Of a stretch of DNA of 35,828 nucleotides, positions 24,283 through 34,120 are shown in pieces. Numbering within the stretch: the stretch's first letter is position 1; each line of letters opens with the position of its first letter. The notes under the pieces were generated by a model, which made no database searches, had not been told where the DNA came from, and saw only the letters and a program-made list of their open reading frames with translations. Origin of the DNA: an uncultured Victivallales bacterium (GTDB lineage: Bacteria; Verrucomicrobiota; Lentisphaeria; Oligosphaerales; JAFGRS01); contig CAILUI010000169.1 of assembly GCA_903837355.1 (NCBI GenBank), positions 1-35,828 on the forward strand, given 5' to 3'. Both the position numbers and the translations under genes were made by a program.

Positions 24283-26472
24283 ATGCAAGACCACACCCCG
24301 AGTCGCGGCCGCCTGCCTCAGCCTCCCCGGCGTCTGGCGCCGATAGTGACGCTGGTGCTGGCCGCGGCGTGGTTGGCGGGCTCGTGCCAGTACGCCGTGC
24401 GGGACGCCAGGAGGGGCCCGCCGCCGGTGCTGGTCCAACCGGCACCCGGCCCTGGCGAGGTGGCGCGGTTGGGCGCACGGTCGCGCTGGTGGAATTACTA
24501 CCGGCGCAGTCTGGAGTATGCGCAGGCCGGCGACTGGTTGCGCGCCGCCTGGGACCTCGAGATCACCCTGGGCCGGCGCCCGGGCGTCCCCTTCGGCGAG
24601 GACCAGGAGCGGCGCCGGGCGAAGATCTACGGGCTCCACTACCTGGACGACTACTTCCCGCACCGCGAGCTCGGCATCTGCCTCTTCCGTCTGGGCCAGT
24701 TCGAGGCGGCCGAGCAGGAGCTGCTCACCTCGCTGCAGATGCTGCCCTCGTCGCGGGCCAAGTTCTATCTTAACGAGGTGCGGCAGGGGCGCCTGCAGAG
24801 CGCGGCAGTGCCGGGTTCCTCGGCCTTCACCATCGACCTGCTGCCGTCCGGCGAGCCCTTCCTTACGAACCGCTTGCATGTCGACCTCCGCGGGACGATT
24901 TCGAGCCCGGCTTTCGTGTCGCGCGTCAGCGTCAACGGCCGCCCCCTTTTCGTCGAGTTGGCGGCCGCGGCGTACGCCTTGGCGGAGTCGGTGCCCGTGG
25001 TTCCCGGCGAGCAGCAGGTGCGGATCGAGGCCGCGGATCTGCAGGGACGACAAGCTAGCATCAGCCGTACGATCATCGTGGACCTGAGCGGGCCGGAGAT
25101 CGCGGTGTCGCGTTCGACTGGCGGGAGCCCCGGCGAGGTGCTCGTGACCGTCGTCGACGACCGCGAACTGGCCAGCGTCGAGATCGATGGGAGCGCGCTG
25201 ACCTTGGCGCCGGCGCAGGCCTCGGTAGCGAGTCGCGTCGTGCTGGGCGGGCGGGCCGGGGTGGAGGTCATTGCGGTCGATCGGGCCGGCAACCGCACCG
25301 TGCTCGGGAGTACGGCCGCACCGCGGCAGCAGGCTGCCCTGGAGGGTGCCGTAAGCGACTGGCTGCTGGCCGGCGCTGCCGGCATCCGGCGGCGTTCCGG
25401 CGAGTCCGCGGAGCCGGTGCTGCTGGCTCAGGCCGCGCCGCCGGCCGCGGCGGCCCAACCCGATACCCTGCCGCCGGTACTGCTGCTGTCGCCGCCCTTG
25501 CTGCCGCGTCTCGTGGTCACCCGTGACACCTATGTCGTGGATCTGCAGATCGAGGACGGTGGCGGTGTGGCGGCGCTGAGCACGGTTGTCAATGGCCGGC
25601 AGGACACCAAGGAGTTCCAGCCGGCAGACGCCGATGTGCGCCGGCTGACGCGGACCCTGGCGCTGGTTCCGGGCCAGAACGAGGTCGAGATCGTGGCGCG
25701 CGACCGCGCCGGCAATACGACTCGCCTGAAAGCGCTGATCGAACGCCGCGAGGACCCCGCCTGGCGCGAGGATCTGCGCGTGACCAGCCAAGTGCTGCCG
25801 CCCCCCCCGGCCGCGCCGACGCTCACGCCAGCGGTCGACCTCTACCCATCCCTGCTCGGGGCGCTGGTCGGGGCTTTGGACAGCCAGCCGCCCCGGCTAA
25901 ACTTGGTGGAGCGCGATCCGGCGGTGATGCGGCAGTTGATGATCGAGCATGCCCTCGTCGAGGGTTCCCTCGCCGACAAAACTCGCGCTATCCGTAAGGG
26001 CAAACTCAGAACCTCCGACTGGTGCCTGGTCCCGCGGGTGACGGTTTGGCCTGGCCAGGACAACTTCGATCTCTTCATCGAAGTCGTGGACGTCGCCGAT
26101 ACCTCGATCCTACTGAGCACCGACATCCACTTCACCAGCGCCGACCGCGACCACGTGCACGCGCAACTCCGGGGCCTGGTGGCCAAGCTGGAACAGCAAC
26201 TGCCGCGCCTCACGGCCCCGGTTGCGGCACAGACCGGCAAGTCGGTGGTGCTGCCGCTGGGCGCCGAGCAGCAGGTTTCGCGCGGCATGTATGTGCTGTT
26301 CATCGCCGCCGCCGCCGCCGCCGCCCTGGATCAGGATCCGGTCACCTGGCGTGACGGCGCCTGGGTGCAGGGGCGGGTGACGCGGGTCCTCCCGAACTCC
26401 TGCCGGGTCGAGGTCGAGCCCGCCAAGGCCTTGAAGCTCCTCAAGGCCAACGACCTCGCTCTTTTCCGCTGA
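24283..26472 (+). CDS. envelope protein with TPR, Ig-like and CsgG-like regions (probable lipoprotein)
   Basis: A 729-residue exported protein. The hydrophobic N-segment (IVTLVLAAAWLAGSC) ends in a lipobox-like AGSC at about residue 35, so lipid anchoring is likely though the box is not perfect. TPR-like helices about 70-165 (YYRRSLEYAQAGDWLRAAWD, ICLFRLGQFEAAEQELL). Two or three Ig-like beta repeats about 175-500, each ending like VIAVDRAGNRT or IVARDRAGNTT. C-terminal CsgG-like region about 520-650 (LNLVERDPAVMRQLMIEHAL), then a small beta domain. This last pair matches the end of the upstream kinase. The gene begins 14 bp after the kinase stop, so the two form an operon and probably work together. 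Confidence 0.8.
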   Translation: MQDHTPSRGRLPQPPRRLAPIVTLVLAAAWLAGSCQYAVRDARRGPPPVLVQPAPGPGEVARLGARSRWWNYYRRSLEYAQAGDWLRAAWDLEITLGRRPGVPFGEDQERRRAKIYGLHYLDDYFPHRELGICLFRLGQFEAAEQELLTSLQMLPSSRAKFYLNEVRQGRLQSAAVPGSSAFTIDLLPSGEPFLTNRLHVDLRGTISSPAFVSRVSVNGRPLFVELAAAAYALAESVPVVPGEQQVRIEAADLQGRQASISRTIIVDLSGPEIAVSRSTGGSPGEVLVTVVDDRELASVEIDGSALTLAPAQASVASRVVLGGRAGVEVIAVDRAGNRTVLGSTAAPRQQAALEGAVSDWLLAGAAGIRRRSGESAEPVLLAQAAPPAAAAQPDTLPPVLLLSPPLLPRLVVTRDTYVVDLQIEDGGGVAALSTVVNGRQDTKEFQPADADVRRLTRTLALVPGQNEVEIVARDRAGNTTRLKALIERREDPAWREDLRVTSQVLPPPPAAPTLTPAVDLYPSLLGALVGALDSQPPRLNLVERDPAVMRQLMIEHALVEGSLADKTRAIRKGKLRTSDWCLVPRVTVWPGQDNFDLFIEVVDVADTSILLSTDIHFTSADRDHVHAQLRGLVAKLEQQLPRLTAPVAAQTGKSVVLPLGAEQQVSRGMYVLFIAAAAAAALDQDPVTWRDGAWVQGRVTRVLPNSCRVEVEPAKALKLLKANDLALFR

Positions 26473-26548
26473 GTCCCGGGCTAGACTGCGATTCGGCCCG
26501 TGAGTATGGTGTGGCGCCGGGATCGTGGTTTTGCCAAAGGGGCTGCCG

Positions 26549-29500
26549 ATGCATCTGAGGAGCCTGCCGCTCATGCTGACGACTCTTGCCGTGGCCGCCC
26601 TGGGCCAGGACGCCGTGTCGCCGTGCCGGGTTGAGGCGGGCGCTGCCGGCGTGGCGCTCGTCAGCCCGGACTTTGTGTTTCACCTCGGCACCACGGACGG
26701 ATTGCGGGCCGAGTCTTGGGAGAATCGACTGACGGCGCAGCGGCTGCTCCTGGCGGGAGCGGAACTGGAGGTCGACCTGGGGGCGCCGGGCGGCCCGCTG
26801 GTCGCGCCGGTTTGGAGCGAGGTTGTCCTCGAGTTGTCCACGGCGGGGCAGGCGGGCGAGGCGGTGTTCCGCCTGACCTCGTCGCAGCCGCCGTTCGTGG
26901 CCCGCGTGACCTATCGCTGGACCGCTGCCGTGCCGGTCCTGCACAAGGTCGTTGAACTGACCCAGGCCGGCCCCGAGACGGTGACGCTGCTGAACGTCCG
27001 CCTGGGCACCTACCGCGTCGACACGGCCATCGCCGACCGCGAGCAGGGCTTTCCCGCCTACCTCGGTGGTCAGTGCTTCCTGAGCCTGGCCCACCCCGCC
27101 GGCTGGGCCATGGCCAAAGAGGGGCTGCTGGTCTTGCAGCAGCACCCCGGCGTCAGGCTGGAGGCAGGCAGTCGTTTCTCCACCATGGAAGCCGTGTACG
27201 GCGTGGCCGCGGCGGGCGCGGCCCGTGAGGCGTTCCTGAGGCAGGTCCGCAGCCGGATGCGGCGCGTGCAGCGCGGACATGACCGCCCCTACGCCATCTT
27301 CGAGCCCTTTGGCGCTCGCTCCGACGGGAACTTTGATGAGACGGAAGCATTTGTACTGGATATGGTTACGAAGGTAGGTGAGGGCCAGCGCGAGAGCGAT
27401 TGCCGCTTTGATCTGTTCTCCATCGATTTCTGGGTTGACCACAAGGGCGACCTGAAGCGCTGCAATCCCGAGCGTTTCCCGCGCGGTCTCGAGCCGATCC
27501 TGCAGGAGCTCAAAGCACTCGGCATTGCGCCCGGGCTGTGGATCGACAGCTCCGGGGAGGCCTGGTCCATCGGTGGCAACCCGGCGGTACAGGCGTGCCT
27601 GAATTACGACCTCGACCGTCCCGAGACGGTGCAGCAGGGCTCCTGGGGGCGTGCCTCGTTCTGTCGGGCGACCGAGCCCATCCGTTCGCTCTACACCGAG
27701 GCCTTCCGGGAGCACATCCGGGAGCGCGGCGTACGCATGCTGAAGTTCGACAACCTGGCGACAACCTGCTGCAACCCGCGTCACGACCACCTGCCCGGGC
27801 TCTACTCGACCGAGCCGATCGTCAACGCGGTCATCGAGTTCCTGCAGGCTCTGGATGCCGAGTCGCCGGACGTGTTCCTCATGCTCTACTGGGGCTACCG
27901 CTCGCCGTGGTGGCTCCTCTATGGCGATACGCTCTTTGACTCGGGGATTGGCATCGAGGCGGCCAGCCCCAGCATCTTCCCGGCGCCCTATGCCCGCGAC
28001 AGCATTACCCAGAAGCTCGACCAGGCGCAGCGGGTGGCGGCGGACGTGCCCGTGCTGGGCAAGGACTCCCTCGGCGTCTGGTTATCGGATTGGTGGTGGA
28101 ACAGCCAGGTGGGCAAGCAGCGCTGGCAGGAGGGTTTCATCATGGACCTCTGTCGGGGCAGCCTGTTGGCGCAGCCGTGGAGCGACAGCGCTTGGCTGTC
28201 ACCGCCCGAGCGCCGGCAGATGGCCACCTTCATCGGTCTCCTCAAGGCCCGTCCGGAGTGCTTCGGCAACCCGCGTTTCATCCTCGGCGATCCGGGCCAG
28301 GTCGGCCCCTATGGCTACTGCTGTACCGATGGCCGTCGGGCCTTCCTGGCGCTGAACAACGCCGGCTGGGACGACCGCGTGCTGACCCTGGAGCTGAATG
28401 CGGCCTGGGGGCTGCCTGACGACGGTGCCTGGGACCTGGTGCGCTGGTACCCCGAGCCGGCGCGCCTGCGGGGCCCGGCTGCCGCCTGCGGTCCGCGGGT
28501 CAGCCTGGCGTTGCGGCCGTTCGAGGTCATGCTCATCGAAGTCATCCCCGCCGGCAGCGCGCCCTCGCTGCCGCGCCCTCTCGCCGTGCAGCCGATCCCG
28601 ACGGCCTTCGCCGAATCCAGCCAACGCCTTGACCTGAATGCCACTCTGGAGGTGAGCGCCCCGCTCGCCGCGGCCGCGACCGTCTGGACTCCGGTGGAGG
28701 TGCTCGCGGCGAGCGCGGTTGCCGGGACCGTCCTTACGGTGCAGCCCGACGGCTCCATCCTGGCGAGTGGCGCGAGTCCCGACCGGGACACGTACACGAT
28801 CCGGGCGCGCTCGCGCCTGACGGGCCTCATCACCGGCGTACGACTCGAGGCCCTGCCGGATCCGAGTCTGCCCGGCAATGGCCCTGGCCGCGCGGCCAAC
28901 GGCAACTTCTCGCTGCTTGAGTTCCGCCTGGCCAGAACGCCGGCTGAGGCACCCGCGGCGCTCCTGCCCGTGCCTCTGACCCACGCCCTGGCCAGCTACG
29001 AGCAGCAGAGCCACGGTGGCTGGCCGGTCGCTGCCGCGATCGACGGCATTCCCAAGACCGGCTGGTCCATCGATCCGCACGAGGGCCGACAGCATGAAGC
29101 GGTGTTTGAGCTCGCCACTCCCGTCGACACCGCTGCCGGCAGTCTGCTCACCTTCAGCCTCGAGATGGGGGACCGTCAGCACACTGTGGGCCGCTTCCGC
29201 CTCGCGGTCACGACCGCTCCCCAGCCCTTGCCGAAGCCAGTCCCGAGCGGCGCCGACAAGGCCATCATCGAGGGGCAGGTCCCGGCTTCGACGAGCGGCG
29301 GCCTGCTGGTCGTCAGCGCCCGGCTGGGCGACGGCCCGCACCCGCCCGAGCCGTCCAACATCGGCACCTACTTTACACACCAGGGCTTCGTGGACGAGCA
29401 GCCGGCGACGTGGACCGCGGTGCTGGGGACGGCGACCTACCCATCGTCCTGGCAAGCCTGGCGTCTGGAGGTTGCGCCGTCCGCGACCCCGCGGCGCTTC

Positions 29501-29572
29501 CGTCTGGTGGTCGAGTCGAGTCTGAAGCTGGCGGTCCCGGAGGCGCTGGCCGCCTACTACCTGCCGCGGTGA
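26549..29572 (+). CDS. secreted GH36-like alpha-galactosidase family protein
   Basis: A 1007-residue exported glycoside hydrolase of clan GH-D. Signal peptide MHLRSLPLMLTTLAVAALG; N-terminal beta-supersandwich about 30-230; TIM barrel about 235-600 with FSIDFWVDHKGDL, PGLWIDSSGEAW and MLKFDN, where D401 in the K-x-D motif is the expected nucleophile. D464 (LFDSG) is a candidate acid/base. A C-terminal beta domain (about 860-1007; GWPVAAAIDGIPKTGW, HTVGRFRLAV) resembles one I recall from planctomycete cytochrome-type DUF1553 proteins and may bind sugars or the cell surface. ATG at 26549 chosen over an upstream GTG by AAAGGGG 6 nt before it and the signal peptide. Exact substrate unknown. Confidence 0.85.
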   Translation: MHLRSLPLMLTTLAVAALGQDAVSPCRVEAGAAGVALVSPDFVFHLGTTDGLRAESWENRLTAQRLLLAGAELEVDLGAPGGPLVAPVWSEVVLELSTAGQAGEAVFRLTSSQPPFVARVTYRWTAAVPVLHKVVELTQAGPETVTLLNVRLGTYRVDTAIADREQGFPAYLGGQCFLSLAHPAGWAMAKEGLLVLQQHPGVRLEAGSRFSTMEAVYGVAAAGAAREAFLRQVRSRMRRVQRGHDRPYAIFEPFGARSDGNFDETEAFVLDMVTKVGEGQRESDCRFDLFSIDFWVDHKGDLKRCNPERFPRGLEPILQELKALGIAPGLWIDSSGEAWSIGGNPAVQACLNYDLDRPETVQQGSWGRASFCRATEPIRSLYTEAFREHIRERGVRMLKFDNLATTCCNPRHDHLPGLYSTEPIVNAVIEFLQALDAESPDVFLMLYWGYRSPWWLLYGDTLFDSGIGIEAASPSIFPAPYARDSITQKLDQAQRVAADVPVLGKDSLGVWLSDWWWNSQVGKQRWQEGFIMDLCRGSLLAQPWSDSAWLSPPERRQMATFIGLLKARPECFGNPRFILGDPGQVGPYGYCCTDGRRAFLALNNAGWDDRVLTLELNAAWGLPDDGAWDLVRWYPEPARLRGPAAACGPRVSLALRPFEVMLIEVIPAGSAPSLPRPLAVQPIPTAFAESSQRLDLNATLEVSAPLAAAATVWTPVEVLAASAVAGTVLTVQPDGSILASGASPDRDTYTIRARSRLTGLITGVRLEALPDPSLPGNGPGRAANGNFSLLEFRLARTPAEAPAALLPVPLTHALASYEQQSHGGWPVAAAIDGIPKTGWSIDPHEGRQHEAVFELATPVDTAAGSLLTFSLEMGDRQHTVGRFRLAVTTAPQPLPKPVPSGADKAIIEGQVPASTSGGLLVVSARLGDGPHPPEPSNIGTYFTHQGFVDEQPATWTAVLGTATYPSSWQAWRLEVAPSATPRRFRLVVESSLKLAVPEALAAYYLPR

Positions 29573-29661
29573 ACGGGTGGTTTGGCCAGAGTAGGTTACG
29601 CGCCGTAGTACCCGCCAATGCTATTAACTTTCCCGTTCTGCTTGGCGGCGCGGGGCGATTG

Positions 29662-29712
29662 CCGGTCGCACGCTGAGCGTGCGGCCGGGGTCGGGTACTG
29701 GCACCCCCGACC
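29662..29712. terminator. tandem hairpins between convergent genes
   Basis: A 12-pair stem with one G-T pair and a TGA loop (CCGGTCGCACGC / GCGTGCGGCCGG, 29662-29688) is followed at once by GGTCGGG (29689-29695) paired with CCCGACC (29706-29712). They lie midway between the ends of the plus-strand alpha-galactosidase and the minus-strand secreted protein, so they probably serve as a bidirectional terminator, although T-runs are lacking. Confidence 0.65.
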
Positions 29713-29777
29713 TACTGGCCCGTCTGCGGCCGAGGGTGCGGTCAGGAAGTAGGAGCCATTGCCCAGCCTCCCCCCGC

Positions 29778-32700
29778 CTACGGCACCGTGTCGACAGCCC
29801 AGGCCTCCACCGTGGCGCGGGCGCCGCAGGCCCAGAGCACGCCCGGGCGGTCGCCCGGCAGCAGGCGCAGATAGTCGCCCGTCGCCAGCACGCGCGTGGT
29901 TCCCGCTTCGAGGTCCACAGCCTCCAGGCGCCCCGGCAGCGCCACCACGACCAGCGTCCTGCCGGCCGCCGTCGGCACCGCGGTCACCGCCCGCAGTCCC
30001 TCGCCCAGCAGCAGTTGCCGGGTCACCCGCCCCGCCTCGTCGTAGACCAACAGCCAGCCGTCCTCCTTCGCGACCACGACCACGGGCCGCTCCTGCCCGG
30101 TCGGGTCGCGCCGGATCACGGCGTCGCTGATCGGTTGCAGGCGGTGTTGCCAGTCATACTTCAGCCTCTTCAGGTCGAAGAGGCCCAACCCGGTTTCAGA
30201 GCCGACCAGCACCTTGGCCTGGGCCGGCGTCGGGGGCTCCCAGTAGTCGAGCAGGACACCGCGGCCGGGCGGCAGGCGGTCGCTGTGCCGCAGACGCTGG
30301 TTGGCGTCGAGCACGCTCAGGCAGCCCCAGACCTCGGTCGAAACGGTTTCTTCGACCCCATCGCCATCGGCATCGTAGCCGCGCGCCAGGGTCATGGTCT
30401 GGTAGGCGGCTGGGAGGCGTACGAAGGCCTGGAGTTCGCCGACAGCGTTGACGAAGCTGGCCAGGTTGTAGTTTCCGACCATGATGCGGGGCGTGCCGTC
30501 GGGTGCCTTGAGCGTCCCGATGGAATAGCCCGTGGGCAGATCCGAGTTCTGCTTGGCGCTGGCCAGGAAATCCGTCTTCCAGACTTCAGAGCCATCCGGC
30601 TGCAGGCAGTACAACCTGGCCTCGCGGGTGGTGACCAGGAGGCGGGTGCCGGCGAGGGCGAGGTCGGGGGCCGTTTCGACGGCGGTGATGGCGCCGTTCA
30701 TGGTGCGCCGCAGGAGCACTGAGCCGTCCGCCCGCAAGATGGCCAGTTCGGCCTGGTCTGTCCACACCAGCAGTTCCGGTACGCCAGCGCTGGTGAGGTC
30801 GCGCCGGAGGCAGCCCGCGATGCGGGCCGCAGTCGGGCCGCGGGGACGCATGGCGACCTCGGCCAAGGCCAGTCCGCCTGGCCAGGCGTCCTTCGCGAAA
30901 CGCAGGCGCACGAAGCGCGCTGTCTCGTTGATCTCGCGGCAGGTCCAGCGCGGGACCGCGAACACAGTGCCCTTGTGCAGGGCCTCGAAGGTGCAGTCGT
31001 GGACGACGGTCAGGGTCTTGGTGCGCAGGTCCTCGCGGAAACCATCGTCGCTGAACTCCGCCTGCAGCGGTCGCGGTGGCGGGTAGGAGGCCGGGTCGGG
31101 GATCTGGTTATAGCTGGCGAGGCCGCCGGTCTGGAGGTCGATCTGTGCCAGGGGCAGGCTTTGCTGCAGGTCGACGGTCAGGCTCACGTCGGTACCGGCC
31201 GGCCAGGAGACGGTGGCGTAACGGGTGACCACGCCATCGCTGAGGGTGCCCAGCCGGCCGCTGCCTGCGGGCTCGGCAGTCAGGACCGGTGCGGCCACGG
31301 CTTCGGGCAGCGGTGTGAAGCCGTCGAAGCGCCAGAGTTGGCGGGCGCCGCCGGCTGCAGGTGCCGGCGGTGCCAGACGCAGCGCCGGACGGGCGGCGGC
31401 CCAAAGCGCCTCGAGCTCTGTCGTCAAGGCCGCGGTGATGGAGCCTTCCGCAGCGGCCGTACGCCAGGCCCCGAGGCGCACGAACGAGCCTCCGGCCCGG
31501 GCCCAGCCGGCAGTGCCGATGTAGACGATCTCCGCATCGGTTTCGAAGGCACCCTCCTGCAGGGGTATTCCGCGCACCGTCGCTGCCACCAAGGCCAGCT
31601 CGGTCTCGCCCCGGATTGCGCCGCGGACCAGGGCTGCCTGCTGTCCCCAGGGCCGGATCTCCAGGTCCGCCGGATGAGCCGGATCGGCCGCGACCATGAG
31701 GTTGCGGAAGACGCGGATGTCGCCGGGCTGCCCGTCGAGACGGCTGCTCTCGCGCAGCAGTGTCGGTACGGCGGCGCCCTCGAGCCCGGAGCCGCCATCC
31801 AGGGCCAGCGGGAATGAGTCCGCAGAGCGTATCCGGAAGGTCGCATCCGCCTCCTGCGCCAGCATCCCGTCCGCTTCCAGGCGGGCTCGCTGCGGTGTGC
31901 GGAACGAGCAGATCAGGCCGAACTGGCCGGCGCGCGTCTGCTGCAGCAGATCGATGAGCACGACGTAGGCACCGCGGCGCCAGATCACGTTCCGCGTCCA
32001 GTCGCAGGCGACATAGCCTGGCAGGAGGCTGGCGGCCAAGCCAAGGCGGGGGCCGTTGTAGAGCGCGCGCAGTTCGCAGACCCCCGGTCGGACGCCGTCG
32101 TTCAGCCCATCGGTGCAGAACACGGCGGAGCGGAAGAGATTGCCCTGTTTCTCGGAGTTGGCGTGCAACCAGACGTGGCCGAGGTCGGTGTAGCGGATGA
32201 TGCTGTTGGCATCGAACGGCGCCAGGTTGTCGGCGCGCAGCGCCTCGAAGCCCTGCAGGACGAAGTACTGGCTGTCGGGTCGGAAGGTATCACGGAAGCA
32301 GAGCTTCTCGAGGCTCGCCGCAAGCGCGGCGCGAGCCCCGCCCGGCTCCAGCCGGTCGTGGCGGTACGGACCCAGCGCGACAGGGCTGATACCGAGCCAG
32401 GCGTCCGGGGCGCGTTCCTCGGGTGGCGTGGGGAAGGCGCGGTGGCCCACCACGGCTCGCCCCAGCGCCCAGGTCGCCGCCGTTTGCTGGGGCAGGTTGG
32501 CCTGTAGCCAGTCGTAGCCCTGCCCGGGGTGGAAGGTCGCCGCCACCCGCAGGGGCCAGCCCCACACCAGCGGCTTGTAGACGTCCCCCGGCCGGCACTC
32601 CTCGTAGGTACCCGTGCCCGCGTAGAAGCCCATGGGGTCGGTCACCGCATAGGCCCGCCGGATGGCCAGCGGGAGTTGGTCCTGGAGATAGCCGTCGAAG

Positions 32701-33749
32701 CCGAGAATCAGGGCCCAGTCCAGGGTGGGCTCCGCGCTGCAGTAGTTTGGCCAGCCTTCGAGGTCGTCGTGGAAGGTGGTGCAGGCGTTGCGCCAGTAGG
32801 CCTCTGACTCGCGCCACCAGCTCTCCAACAGCGTCTGCGCCTCGGGGTTGGGCTGGCCGCGGCGGCGCAGGAGTTGGACGGCCAGGGTGAAGGCGCTCGT
32901 GCCCATGGTCTGATGGCGGCCGCCGATCAGGCTGCCGTCACGCCGGCGCCACCACTGGTCGGCTGCGGCGAGGGCCGTGTGCAGCACGGCCTGATCCAGG
33001 CGGAGCTGATCTGCGGCCGACACGCCGGGTGCATCCTGCAGGTAGTGAATCTCGCGTACCCAGCGCTCGATGCCGTAATCGCTGTGGGGGAGGAAGCCGG
33101 TCTCGGGGTCGGCGGCCTTGAGCACGTTCATGACCCCCTCAGTGGCCCACTCGGGCTTGCCGCCGAGGGCATAGCGCATGCCGCCGTCGCCGATCTGCCC
33201 CAGCGCCGCCAGCTTGGCCTCGTCCAGGTGCGCCTCGAGTCGCGCCGGGAAGCCTGCCGCGGGGTTGGCCTGCTGCAGCAACTCCACGCAGCGCGCCGCG
33301 GCCGCGGCCTCGCCGGCGGCGGAACTGGCCTCCAGGCAGATGGCAGCGGTGCCGGGACCGAAGGGCCGGGCGAGCGTGCGGAGGATATAGCCATCGCCGC
33401 CCGGCCAAGCCGCATCGGCGAAGCTGAGGTACTGTGCGTAGAGCGGCAGCATGGCGCGGTTGCTGTGAATGCCGCCGGCGACGATCACGGTGGCGGACAA
33501 CACCTCGGCGCGCCACTGTAGCCCGTTGGGCTCCAAGGCGCTCGCGGCGCTCAAGACCGCGCAGGCCATGCCGCGCTGGGTGAAGGCCGTGCTCAACGTC
33601 GCCGCCACCGCCGGCGTGGCGGCGATGACCACGACCCGGGTCAGCGGCAACCGCGCCTCCCAGTCCCGCGACAGCATCTCGGGCGCCGCCTGGGCACACA
33701 GCGCCGTGGCGAGGCCGATAGAGGGCAGTAACGCCCGCGCCGAGTTCAT
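29778..33749 (-). CDS. giant secreted protein: lyase-like helical/beta domains, discoidin-like domain and beta-propeller
   Basis: A 1323-residue exported protein. Signal peptide MNSARALLPSIGLATALCAQAA. An alpha/beta segment about 30-130 (RVVVIAATPAVAATL) precedes an (alpha/alpha)-barrel-like region about 150-470 (TFHDDLEGWPNYCSAEPTLD, GTGTYEECRPGDVY). The beta-sandwich region about 500-830 contains DLGHVWLHANSEKQGNLF and NVIWRRGAYVVLIDLLQQ. This layout resembles heparinase II/III or alginate-lyase-type polysaccharide lyases, but I cannot assign a family. Residues about 830-970 look like an F5/8-type (discoidin) domain ending RFVRLRFAKDAWPGGLALAE, and 970-1323 form WD/PQQ-like propeller blades (EDGWLLVYDEAGRVTRQLLL). 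The ATG at 33749 has GGAGGG 8 nt upstream. Confidence 0.75.
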   Translation of the reverse strand: MNSARALLPSIGLATALCAQAAPEMLSRDWEARLPLTRVVVIAATPAVAATLSTAFTQRGMACAVLSAASALEPNGLQWRAEVLSATVIVAGGIHSNRAMLPLYAQYLSFADAAWPGGDGYILRTLARPFGPGTAAICLEASSAAGEAAAAARCVELLQQANPAAGFPARLEAHLDEAKLAALGQIGDGGMRYALGGKPEWATEGVMNVLKAADPETGFLPHSDYGIERWVREIHYLQDAPGVSAADQLRLDQAVLHTALAAADQWWRRRDGSLIGGRHQTMGTSAFTLAVQLLRRRGQPNPEAQTLLESWWRESEAYWRNACTTFHDDLEGWPNYCSAEPTLDWALILGFDGYLQDQLPLAIRRAYAVTDPMGFYAGTGTYEECRPGDVYKPLVWGWPLRVAATFHPGQGYDWLQANLPQQTAATWALGRAVVGHRAFPTPPEERAPDAWLGISPVALGPYRHDRLEPGGARAALAASLEKLCFRDTFRPDSQYFVLQGFEALRADNLAPFDANSIIRYTDLGHVWLHANSEKQGNLFRSAVFCTDGLNDGVRPGVCELRALYNGPRLGLAASLLPGYVACDWTRNVIWRRGAYVVLIDLLQQTRAGQFGLICSFRTPQRARLEADGMLAQEADATFRIRSADSFPLALDGGSGLEGAAVPTLLRESSRLDGQPGDIRVFRNLMVAADPAHPADLEIRPWGQQAALVRGAIRGETELALVAATVRGIPLQEGAFETDAEIVYIGTAGWARAGGSFVRLGAWRTAAAEGSITAALTTELEALWAAARPALRLAPPAPAAGGARQLWRFDGFTPLPEAVAAPVLTAEPAGSGRLGTLSDGVVTRYATVSWPAGTDVSLTVDLQQSLPLAQIDLQTGGLASYNQIPDPASYPPPRPLQAEFSDDGFREDLRTKTLTVVHDCTFEALHKGTVFAVPRWTCREINETARFVRLRFAKDAWPGGLALAEVAMRPRGPTAARIAGCLRRDLTSAGVPELLVWTDQAELAILRADGSVLLRRTMNGAITAVETAPDLALAGTRLLVTTREARLYCLQPDGSEVWKTDFLASAKQNSDLPTGYSIGTLKAPDGTPRIMVGNYNLASFVNAVGELQAFVRLPAAYQTMTLARGYDADGDGVEETVSTEVWGCLSVLDANQRLRHSDRLPPGRGVLLDYWEPPTPAQAKVLVGSETGLGLFDLKRLKYDWQHRLQPISDAVIRRDPTGQERPVVVVAKEDGWLLVYDEAGRVTRQLLLGEGLRAVTAVPTAAGRTLVVVALPGRLEAVDLEAGTTRVLATGDYLRLLPGDRPGVLWACGARATVEAWAVDTVP

Positions 33750-34120
33750 TGGCAGTACCCTCCGTGTCAGTGGGCAGACCGTACCGCGGCGACACCCGGT
33801 GGTCAAGGTGGGAGCATGCCGCCGGCGGCCGAGGGGACGTGTCCCCCCGGACCCCCCGTGCAGGGACGCAGCGCCCGGTGGCCGGGTGCTGCGCACGGCG
33901 GAGGGGCAGGTGTCCATCTACCGAGCCGAAGGCTCTTAGGACTGCGGTGGGCCGGAGGCCGCAGCGCCCCCGGCGCCAGCTCGACACCGCTTTGGCTTCC
34001 CCTCGCCGCGGCCATCTTGGCAGGCCGTACGCGCCGCCACACAGTACTGCCGGCATGGTTCCCAGCCGGTGCGTGGTGCCGGTCGTCCGTCCGCCGCAGG
34101 ATTGCAGGAGCAGCCTCTCG
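33750..34120. other. hairpin-rich spacer between divergent genes
   Basis: No gene is seen. The first half carries four stems: GGGGAC/GTCCCC (33833-33846), an 11-pair stem GCAGCGCCCGG / CCGGGTGCTGC with a TGG loop (33868-33892), GAGCC-GAA-GGCTC (33923-33935) and CTGCGG/CCGCAG (33942-33964). It must also contain the promoter of the giant secreted protein on the minus strand, which I could not pinpoint. Confidence 0.55.
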
